Below are positions 1 through 5,923 of a stretch of 9,221 bases of DNA, piece after piece (position 1 is the stretch's first letter; every line of letters starts with the position of its first letter). Below the pieces are notes generated by a model that was not told the origin of the DNA, searched no databases, and saw only the letters and a list, made by a program, of their open reading frames with translations. This DNA comes from an uncultured Ruminococcus sp. (lineage in GTDB: Bacteria > Bacillota > Clostridia > Oscillospirales > Ruminococcaceae), in the NCBI GenBank assembly GCA_947177345.1, contig CAMWUB010000041.1, forward strand, positions 1 to 9,221, written 5' to 3'. Position numbers and translations under genes: made by a program.

Positions 1-33
1 ATACTGTTAAATTCATCTTATTTACAATAATTC

Positions 34-63
34 TTCACATATTTCACACAGGAATGTTATAAT
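34..63 (+). promoter_or_regulatory. Candidate sigma-A promoter for the ABC operon
   Basis: TTCACA (34-39) and a perfect TATAAT (58-63) are separated by 18 bp. Transcription would start near position 70 and give a leader of about 158 nt before the first gene. A second TTCACA at 43-48 is too close to the -10 to serve as its -35. The match is good, but AT-rich DNA produces such matches by chance and there is a rival start further down. Confidence 0.5.
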
Positions 64-71
64 ATTTACAT

Positions 72-122
72 GGATTTTTACTATGGAAAAAATCCGTACT
101 GAAGTATATCCGCACTGAATTA
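72..122 (+). repeat. Leader hairpin plus short imperfect tandem repeat
   Basis: GGATTTTT (72-79) and AAAAATCC (88-95) form a perfect 8-bp stem with an 8-nt loop, placed at the very 5' end of the transcript predicted from the 34-63 promoter. It runs into an imperfect 16-bp tandem repeat (91-106 and 107-122, 13 of 16 identical, core ATCCG-ACTGAA). It could be a 5'-end stabilising stem or a protein-binding site. No known riboswitch fold is recognised. Confidence 0.35.
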
Positions 123-164
123 ATATTTAGTTCATAATTTATTAATATTACAGACATAAATTTC

Positions 165-173
165 TGTCATAAT
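165..173 (+). promoter_or_regulatory. Possible second promoter, extended -10 only
   Basis: TGT-CATAAT fits an extended -10 (TGN followed by a five-of-six -10 hexamer), and transcription would start near 180, giving a leader of about 49 nt. No good -35 sits 16-18 bp upstream; the closest resemblance, TTACAG at 148-153, is only 14 bp away. This is a weak alternative to the promoter at 34-63. Confidence 0.25.
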
Positions 174-228
174 AGAGTGATATACTTTGCTATATTAAAA
201 TTAAATTATATAATGAAAGGAGAAGCTC

Positions 229-1251
229 ATGATTACTATTGAAAATCTTACAAAATTTTACGGTAACAACCGTGCCGTGAACAATATCAGTTTTACAATA
301 AACGATAATGAGATTCTTGGTTTTCTCGGACCAAACGGTGCAGGAAAATCAACCACAATGAACATGATAGCCGGTTATCTGCCGATGTCAAGCGGAACAG
401 TCAGTATATGTGGTACTGACATATCAAAAGAACCAGTAAAAGCTAAGGCAAAAATCGGTTATCTGCCACAAGACCCACCGGTATATCCGGATATGCGTGT
501 AAAGGAATATATGTCATTCTGTGCAGGTCTGAAACGTATTCCACAAGCAAAGAAAAAAGACGAAATAAAACGTGTTATGGAACTGCTCCGCATAACCGAC
601 GTAAAGGACAAGCTTATTAAAAACCTTTCGGGTGGTTATAAAAGGCGTGTAGGATTCGCACAGGCTATACTCGGAAACCCTGAATTTATAATTCTCGACG
701 AACCAACAGTAGGACTTGACCCGAACCAAGTAATCGAAGTAAGAAACATTATCAGAGATTTAAAGAAATCCCATTCAGTAATATTCAGTTCTCATATCCT
801 CAGCGAAGTAAGCGAAGTATGCGACAGAGTTGTAATTATCAACAAGGGCAGTATAAGGGCTATCGATACTATCGAGAACCTTGAAAAGTCATTTGGTGCA
901 ACGTCTGTACTTCATATCAAGGTGAACGGCTTTAAGACAAAAACCGCCTCTATCATTGAAATGACAAAGGGTGTCAAGGAAATTACTGACATCACCGAAG
1001 AAGATGAAAGAGCATTCAATTTTACGGCACAAATCGAAGGCAATGTAGAAGAAGTCCGTCGTAATCTCATGGCTGAACTGATAAAAAATAAAGTCGATAT
1101 TGCCGAGATATATTCCGAAAAACCAAACCTTGAAAACGTATTCATTGAACTGATAAACAGACCGGCAAAAAACGGTGGTCTCATGGAACTGGTAAATGAA
1201 ATCGCACCGGAAAATGATTCCTATATCGACGATACAAAGGAGGAAAATTAA
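229..1251 (+). CDS. ABC transporter ATP-binding protein, GldA-like (ABC-2 type)
   Basis: This is the cytoplasmic ATPase that would energise the permease encoded next. All nucleotide-binding motifs are intact: Walker A GPNGAGKST (34-42), Q-loop Gln81, signature LSGGY (133-137), Walker B IILDEP (154-159), D-loop GLD (162-164) and switch His189. The stretch GLDPNQ after Walker B is typical of GldA-like ATPases. Residues from about 230 form the C-terminal accessory region common in ABC-2 ATPases, ending in the usual PNLENVFIEL motif near 300, followed by an acidic tail that is probably disordered. The start is set by GAAAGGAG at 215-222, 6 nt before the ATG. It is the first gene of a four-gene operon, and the Shine-Dalgarno of the next gene (AAAGGAGG, 1236-1243) lies inside its 3' end. 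ATPase identity is secure. The GldA-like assignment rests mostly on the neighbours, and the substrate is unknown. Confidence 0.93.
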   Translation: MITIENLTKFYGNNRAVNNISFTINDNEILGFLGPNGAGKSTTMNMIAGYLPMSSGTVSICGTDISKEPVKAKAKIGYLPQDPPVYPDMRVKEYMSFCAGLKRIPQAKKKDEIKRVMELLRITDVKDKLIKNLSGGYKRRVGFAQAILGNPEFIILDEPTVGLDPNQVIEVRNIIRDLKKSHSVIFSSHILSEVSEVCDRVVIINKGSIRAIDTIENLEKSFGATSVLHIKVNGFKTKTASIIEMTKGVKEITDITEEDERAFNFTAQIEGNVEEVRRNLMAELIKNKVDIAEIYSEKPNLENVFIELINRPAKNGGLMELVNEIAPENDSYIDDTKEEN

Positions 1252-1253
1252 AA

Positions 1254-1985
1254 ATGTTTCCTATTTATAAGAAAGAACTCCAGTCGTTTTTCTATACGCC
1301 TTTTGCGTATACACTTACGGCACTGTTCATGTTGCTTTTCACGTATATGTTCAATATCCCGATAAGCAATATTGAATCAAGTACACTACAGTTTTCATTC
1401 ACTGAAATTTTCTATAACGTAATATTTTATTTTATATTCCTGATACCGATAATGACAATGCGTACATATGCCGACGAAAGAAAATTCGGAACGGAAGTAC
1501 TTCTGATGACCTCGCCGGTAAGCGTACTGAAAATAGTACTCGCTAAATTTTTTGCGAATCTTACAGTATTTATGTTCATGATATTAGGTTCAACGATATT
1601 CCCGATTGTAACCGCCATAAATGGTGAGGTTGTAATCAGTCAGTTAATATGTGCGTATATCGGATTTTTCTGCTGGGGTGCAATGTATATAGCCCTCGGA
1701 ATGCTTGTATCGTCATTTACGGAAAGTTCTATCTTAGCGGCGATAATCGGTGAAATAGCAATGTTCATATTCCTGTTTATAGACGACTTCTCACAGACAG
1801 CATTTATATCACAGTTTCCGAAAGCACAGGAAGTATTATACGCTTTTGCGGCACAGCCACGATTTGCATATTTTTCACAGGGATTCATACGTCTTTCAGA
1901 TATAGTATTCTTTATATCGGCAATAGTAGTACTTATCGCATGGAATTTCATTTCCATAGAAAAAAGACGTTGGAACAGGGGGTAA
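1254..1985 (+). CDS. ABC-2 family permease, GldF-like
   Basis: This integral membrane protein of 243 residues would form the translocation path driven by the preceding ATPase. Six hydrophobic segments are visible, at about 17-35, 52-68, 99-120, 131-152, 158-176 and 214-232. The N-terminus begins with the FPIYKKEL-type amphipathic helix usual in ABC-2 permeases. Between helices 2 and 3 lies the family motif PIMTMR (65-70), then DERKFGT (74-80) and LLMTSPV (83-89), which closely follows the GldF/ABC-2 pattern of TMR, an acidic/basic patch and LLLTSPV. The C-terminus is basic (EKRRW), as expected for a cytoplasmic end. The start lies 2 nt after the upstream stop, with AAAGGAGG 10 nt before the ATG. 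A dimer of this protein with two ATPases is the expected core complex; that is inference from the family. Confidence 0.9.
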   Translation: MFPIYKKELQSFFYTPFAYTLTALFMLLFTYMFNIPISNIESSTLQFSFTEIFYNVIFYFIFLIPIMTMRTYADERKFGTEVLLMTSPVSVLKIVLAKFFANLTVFMFMILGSTIFPIVTAINGEVVISQLICAYIGFFCWGAMYIALGMLVSSFTESSILAAIIGEIAMFIFLFIDDFSQTAFISQFPKAQEVLYAFAAQPRFAYFSQGFIRLSDIVFFISAIVVLIAWNFISIEKRRWNRG

Positions 1986-1991
1986 TAAATC

Positions 1992-3485
1992 ATGCAGAAG
2001 AAAAAATTTAATTTTTCCGGAATATTCGCAATTATTCTGTCAATTCTTATATTGCTGATTGCAGTTCCGATAAACCTTATATTTTCATACGCCGATAAGG
2101 TATTCGATATGACCCCTAATGGTAAATATACACTCAATGAAAAGACCGTTGAATTTCTTGACAGCGTTTCAGACAAGCAGATAGAAATATATTATCTGTA
2201 TGATTATAGCCTGAGTGCTTTCCAGAGTGCTCCGGAATTTCTGCCATTATATCATACACTCGACGAGTTAAGTAAGCGTGACAATATAGAACTTATTTCA
2301 TTCAATCCTGACGAAGAACCCGACAGGGCAAAAGCTCTTGACCCTACCGAAATACTTGGAGTAAGTCAGGCTGACATCTTTGTAAAATGCGGTGACATTA
2401 TAAAAAAAGTCGCACATGAAAGAATTTTCCAGACAACTTCAGACGGTGTATTTCAGTATGCCGGTGAGGAACTTATTACGAGTGCCATAAAAGTATGTAC
2501 AAGTGGTTCACTTCCGACAGTATACTTTTTAAACGGACACGGTGAGAGGTCAATAAATGATACTTATGCTACTTATGCGGATACGCTGAAAGCAAATAAC
2601 TATGATGTAAAAGAACTGAACCTCGACGAAACCGGAGCAGTTCCGGACAATACAGCTATAATATATATAGCCGGTCCTACTCAGGACATAACCGACGACG
2701 AGTTAAGAATGTTAAGTGCATACGCCGACAGGGGCGGAAGTATTGCGGTATTCGCCTCACCATGCGATACTAAAGGCTGTTTCAAAAATATTGACCTGCT
2801 CCTTGAAAAATTTGAATTAGGTATGGATTACAATTATGTAACCGAAACTAACAGCGTCAACCAGCTACAGAACACAGAGGCAAAACAAAGTGATAACTAT
2901 TTCCGTGTACAGTATACACCATATACAACGGATTTCACTCAAGACCTCACAACGGATATAAATACACTCATAGACCAAGGCACTTATATAGCCGGTATAT
3001 CAAACACAAGAAGCGTATATGAATACACTATGGAAACAAGCTATATTGAAAAATCGCCTATAGTACAGAATATCATGGACGCTACCACAAACAAGTACAC
3101 TACAAAAAGCGTCGCTATGGGTGGCGATACCAAATCACAGAAAGAAGCCAATGAAGAATTAAGTGAACGTGATTTATATTTCGGTTACTATTCTTATAAT
3201 AAACAGACATTCGGAAAAATGATACTTATGGGAACTACTGATATATTAGGTACAGAAAATCTTAACTTCATGATTTCCGGTACACAATATCTTGCTATAT
3301 TCTCAAATACATGGCTTTATGATACTGATATTGAAATGGGTATCGGCAACAAATCAAATTCATATGATACAATGCACTTCTCAGATGCCGAAGAAGCAGA
3401 ATCTGTATTGAGAATTTTTGTAATTATTCCGGTAATCGTTGCAATTATCGGCATTGCAGTATGGCTTAAAAGGAGATACGCTTAA
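1992..3485 (+). CDS. GldG-like ABC transporter auxiliary protein
   Basis: This 497-residue protein has one membrane helix near each end (about 11-33 and 475-492) and a large domain between them predicted to lie outside the membrane. That layout is the one known for GldG and the PF09822 (ABC_transp_aux) family. Supporting signs are the early DMTPNGKYTL segment (39-48), matching the family's 'D-T-x-x-x-YTL' region after the first helix; LNGHGE (180-185), the conserved GHGE motif; and the following Rossmann-like stretch with IAGPTQDIT and ADRGGSI near 225-252. Members resemble a degenerate glutamine-amidotransferase-like fold and are thought to be structural rather than catalytic. The C-terminus ends in basic residues (KRRYA), consistent with a cytoplasmic tail. 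A purine-rich AGGGGG site (1977-1982) precedes the ATG by 9 nt. It probably sits on the permease and projects outward. What it binds is not visible. Confidence 0.85.
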   Translation: MQKKKFNFSGIFAIILSILILLIAVPINLIFSYADKVFDMTPNGKYTLNEKTVEFLDSVSDKQIEIYYLYDYSLSAFQSAPEFLPLYHTLDELSKRDNIELISFNPDEEPDRAKALDPTEILGVSQADIFVKCGDIIKKVAHERIFQTTSDGVFQYAGEELITSAIKVCTSGSLPTVYFLNGHGERSINDTYATYADTLKANNYDVKELNLDETGAVPDNTAIIYIAGPTQDITDDELRMLSAYADRGGSIAVFASPCDTKGCFKNIDLLLEKFELGMDYNYVTETNSVNQLQNTEAKQSDNYFRVQYTPYTTDFTQDLTTDINTLIDQGTYIAGISNTRSVYEYTMETSYIEKSPIVQNIMDATTNKYTTKSVAMGGDTKSQKEANEELSERDLYFGYYSYNKQTFGKMILMGTTDILGTENLNFMISGTQYLAIFSNTWLYDTDIEMGIGNKSNSYDTMHFSDAEEAESVLRIFVIIPVIVAIIGIAVWLKRRYA

Positions 3486-4897
3486 TGAAAAAAGTTATTA
3501 TAGCTATGGTTGCTTTGCTTGTGGTTGCCGGAGGTTCTTTCGGTGCATTTCTTGCCGTAAAGAACAAAAGCGAAAAGGAAACTGAAAAACAGGTTTCAGA
3601 ACTCGCCGAAAATGTAATATTCAGTTTCGACAGCGAAGCCATAACAGAAATAAATTTTGATTGTCCGGACGGTCATTACAGAGCGTACTATGAAGACGAA
3701 ACATGGAAACTCGACGGAAACGAGTTCACTTTAGACCAGGATTATATTGATACACTGTTGTATCTTGTATCAGACTTCACAGCGGAAACTAATTACGACG
3801 TTCCGGACGATTCTAAAAAAGCTATGTACGGTCTTGATAATCCGTCAGAAACTATAACTTTTTCCGACGGCACGGAAAAATATACTGTATACGTCGGAAA
3901 AATAACACCTACCAATGATTATTATTACTTCATGGCTGAGGGTAAAGACAAGGTATATACAGTAAATTCAATACAGGGAAGTGTTCTGAAAGCAAGTCGT
4001 ATGATGTTGAAAGCCAAAGACCTCATACCATATGATACCACAAACATAAAACAGATTACTGTAAAGAAAGACGGAAAAATAACCTACGATTTGACATATG
4101 ATACTGATACACTTACATGGTCACTGCCGGAAGAATATTCTGAACTGCCATTCGACCAGACAGCAGTTTCTTCTATGCTTACGACACTTACACGTCTTGA
4201 AGCTGAACAGATGCTTGAAGAATACCTTGAAGACATGACAAAGTATGGTTTTGACAAGCCGTCAGCTGAAGTGACTATAAAAGGTACAGACGGTACAGAA
4301 AGGAATTTCATTATAGGAAACAGCGACAACAATCAGACATATACTTACATTCTTATGAAAGACTCAAATCAGGTTGAGAGATACTATAAATCAGACCTCA
4401 ATTTCATAAACTATAAACCATTCAATTTTCTGCCGGATTCTGTCAACAGTGTAAGTTTGTATAATATAAACGGCTTTGAACTGATATTCGGAGATATACA
4501 GGATTCTTTCACCGTCAACATGAACGAACGGAAACTTGAAATGAACGGAAAAGCCGTTGATATGGAAAATTCAGAAATATATACATCTTTCCAGAATTTA
4601 TTTAATTCATTCACAACGCTTATCTTTACAGATACCGATATTGAAGCAACTCCGGATAATTCAGACCCTGTACTTACTGCAATCTACCACGCCGATGATA
4701 CAGATGATGTTAAAATTGATTTTGTCGATGCCGGAAACGATAAATGTTACATCTTCAAAAACGATGTATATAGTGGCGGAATAGTTGATATAAGCCGACT
4801 TACCGGAAAAAATTCCACACAATCATTTTATAGTTCATTCTGTGAACGTGCCGGAATCGTACAGACAGTAAAAAGCAATCCCATTACGGAAGAATAA
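3485..4897 (+). CDS. Membrane-anchored DUF4340 protein
   Basis: This 470-residue protein has an N-terminal hydrophobic helix (4-25) after two lysines. There is no lipobox cysteine and no clear signal-peptidase site, so it is probably an uncleaved anchor with an extracytoplasmic body. The body looks like three copies of a beta-rich unit starting near 48, 184 and 318. The first two are clear: an Ile-rich strand, a Trp (W in ETWKLDG and LTWSLP), a helix, then YGLDNP (115-120) or YGFDKP (254-259), followed by a strand with DGTE. The third is degenerate, with NSDPVLTAIY near 392 at the equivalent place. DUF4340 proteins are of unknown function and are repeatedly found beside GldG-like genes. The ATG overlaps the upstream stop (TAATG), and AAAGGAG at 3468-3474 gives a normal Shine-Dalgarno, so it is translationally linked to the GldG-like gene. 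It is the last gene of the operon. Confidence 0.83.
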   Translation: MKKVIIAMVALLVVAGGSFGAFLAVKNKSEKETEKQVSELAENVIFSFDSEAITEINFDCPDGHYRAYYEDETWKLDGNEFTLDQDYIDTLLYLVSDFTAETNYDVPDDSKKAMYGLDNPSETITFSDGTEKYTVYVGKITPTNDYYYFMAEGKDKVYTVNSIQGSVLKASRMMLKAKDLIPYDTTNIKQITVKKDGKITYDLTYDTDTLTWSLPEEYSELPFDQTAVSSMLTTLTRLEAEQMLEEYLEDMTKYGFDKPSAEVTIKGTDGTERNFIIGNSDNNQTYTYILMKDSNQVERYYKSDLNFINYKPFNFLPDSVNSVSLYNINGFELIFGDIQDSFTVNMNERKLEMNGKAVDMENSEIYTSFQNLFNSFTTLIFTDTDIEATPDNSDPVLTAIYHADDTDDVKIDFVDAGNDKCYIFKNDVYSGGIVDISRLTGKNSTQSFYSSFCERAGIVQTVKSNPITEE

Positions 4898-4945
4898 TAT
4901 AAAACATACTCCCCTGCTTGACGGCGGGGGAATATGTTATATTAT
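4894..4945 (+). terminator. Large hairpin closing the ABC operon, probable terminator
   Basis: The inner stem pairs 4903-4917 with 4924-4938: 14 of 15 positions pair (one C-A mismatch, one G-U pair), around the 6-nt loop TTGACG. The core is CCCC against GGGG. Beyond a 2-nt A bulge, a further 8 bp (ATAATATA, 4894-4901, with TATATTAT, 4938-4945) can extend the stem back into the stop codon of the DUF4340 gene (the two foldings compete for base 4938). The nearest U-run is TTTTT at 4952-4956, 6 nt beyond the extended stem, which is not a textbook intrinsic terminator. It could also be a copy of an intergenic repeat or a 3'-end protector. Confidence 0.6.
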
Positions 4946-4947
4946 AC

Positions 4948-4976
4948 TTGATTTTTCCTGAAAAATATGCTATAAT
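4948..4976 (+). promoter_or_regulatory. Sigma-A promoter for the hydrolase-tex unit
   Basis: TTGATT (4948-4953), a 17-bp spacer and a perfect TATAAT (4971-4976) with an extended TG (4968-4969) make a strong promoter. Transcription would begin around 4982-4984, inside the Shine-Dalgarno of the hydrolase (GAAAGGA, 4980-4986), so the mRNA leader would be only about 13-15 nt. An alternative, TTGACG (4918-4923, in the loop of the upstream hairpin) with TATTAT (4940-4945, spacer 16), would give a leader of about 45 nt. Confidence 0.6.
4951..4966. promoter_or_regulatory. Operator-like palindrome inside the promoter spacer
   Basis: ATTTTTC (4951-4957) and GAAAAAT (4960-4966) are perfect inverted copies 2 bp apart. 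They overlap the end of the -35 box and fill most of the spacer of the 4948-4976 promoter. A repressor bound there would block the promoter. Because the arms are mostly A and T runs, chance is a real possibility. Confidence 0.25.
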
Positions 4977-4996
4977 AAAGAAAGGAATTTTATATA

Positions 4997-5923
4997 ATGC
5001 TTGACAAGGGATTTTATGAATTTGATATAGTACTTCTTAAAACACACGTTGCTGTGAACATACCGGAAAATCCGATAGCTACCATACAGATTATCCACGG
5101 CATGAGCGAACATAAAGAACGTTACTATAATTTCATGAAATTTTTAGGTGAAAAGGGGTTCATAACAATTACCGCCGATAATATAGGTCATGGAAAGAGT
5201 ATATATCCACCTCATGAATTAGGCTATATATGTGATGAACACCCTGATAATCTTCTGATTGATACGGCATATTGCCTGAGTAAAATAAATCATCTTAATT
5301 ATCCGTCATTACCGCATTTCATGATAGGTCATAGTATGGGTTCACTCATAGCAAGATGCTGTCTGAAATATGACAGTAACCTTGACGGAGTTATTTTAAT
5401 CGGTACACCGTGTTACAGCAGGCTTGCACCGTTTGCAGACCTGCTCACCTCTGAACTTGAAAAGAAACTTTCACCGGATTACCGGAATGAAATTATACGT
5501 GAATGGTCTGAAAAATTTCTTAACCGGAATTTTGAAGATATATCGCATTCATGGATTTGCAGTAATCCGGAAGTTGTTATGGCGTTCAATAATGACCCTC
5601 TGTGTAACTTTACCTATACATTGAGTGGTTATCAGGCACTTACAGGATTAATGAAACAAGCGTATTCAATGGAAACGGCTGAAAATCCCGATATGCCGAT
5701 AAAATTCATTTCAGGTAAAGATGACCCTTGTATGTTATCGGAAGAAAAATTCTTTGAAGCTATAAAATCACTTGAAAATATCGGCTACAGAAATATAACC
5801 CATAAATTGTATGTCGGTATGAGGCATGAAATTCTTAATGAAACAGATAAAATGCTTGTCTGGAATGATATTTCAGATAATCTTACATCATGGACAGAAA
5901 GGAAAGTTAAACAATGGATATAA
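4997..5923 (+). CDS. Alpha/beta hydrolase, monoacylglycerol lipase/lysophospholipase type
   Basis: This 308-residue serine hydrolase belongs to the Hydrolase_4 (serine aminopeptidase S33/COG2267) group. The oxyanion region HGMSEH (34-39) followed by RY is the family's HG-x-x-EH-x-x-RY signature. ADNIGHGKS (60-68) is the conserved 'D-x-x-GHG-S' loop. The nucleophile elbow is GHSMG with Ser113. The acid is Asp243 (or the adjacent Asp242) in SGKDDP, and the base is His277 in RHEILNE. The catalytic triad is therefore complete. Residues of about 120-235 form the variable lid. There is no signal peptide, so it is cytoplasmic. Known relatives cleave monoacylglycerols, lysophospholipids or other small esters; the true substrate cannot be told. 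AAAGGA at 4981-4986 precedes the ATG by 10 nt. The last 10 nt overlap the start of tex, implying co-transcription. Confidence 0.9.
   Translation: MLDKGFYEFDIVLLKTHVAVNIPENPIATIQIIHGMSEHKERYYNFMKFLGEKGFITITADNIGHGKSIYPPHELGYICDEHPDNLLIDTAYCLSKINHLNYPSLPHFMIGHSMGSLIARCCLKYDSNLDGVILIGTPCYSRLAPFADLLTSELEKKLSPDYRNEIIREWSEKFLNRNFEDISHSWICSNPEVVMAFNNDPLCNFTYTLSGYQALTGLMKQAYSMETAENPDMPIKFISGKDDPCMLSEEKFFEAIKSLENIGYRNITHKLYVGMRHEILNETDKMLVWNDISDNLTSWTERKVKQWI

Noticed and set aside
83..118. An 11-codon frame (MEKIRTEVYPH) in the leader
   Set aside because: Only a weak GGA upstream, no match to a known leader peptide, and it overlaps the inverted and tandem repeats that explain its sequence better.
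150..167. ACAGA/TCTGT inverted repeat before the second -10 candidate
   Set aside because: Only 5 bp with an 8-nt loop in AT-rich DNA; expected by chance.
1640..2176. A 178-codon open frame on the minus strand across the permease/GldG-like junction
   Set aside because: It spans the boundary of two clear genes, has no domain and no promoter, and is explained by the antisense of hydrophobic codons.
3485..3570. DUF4340 protein as a lipoprotein
   Set aside because: The hydrophobic N-terminus is followed by GGSFGAF with no cysteine, so there is no lipobox; an uncleaved membrane anchor is the simpler reading.
4557..4784. A 75-codon open frame in a second plus-strand frame within the DUF4340 gene
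   Set aside because: No ribosome-binding site or recognisable protein sequence; fully nested in a gene whose own frame is continuous and motif-bearing.
229..4897. The operon as a drug or bacteriocin exporter with immunity gene
   Set aside because: No small precursor peptide, modification enzyme or two-component regulator is nearby, and the GldG-like and DUF4340 partners are not features of those systems.
4903..4938. The large hairpin as part of a CRISPR repeat or a small insertion element
   Set aside because: Only a single copy is in the window, with no spaced repeats, no transposase and no evident target-site duplication.
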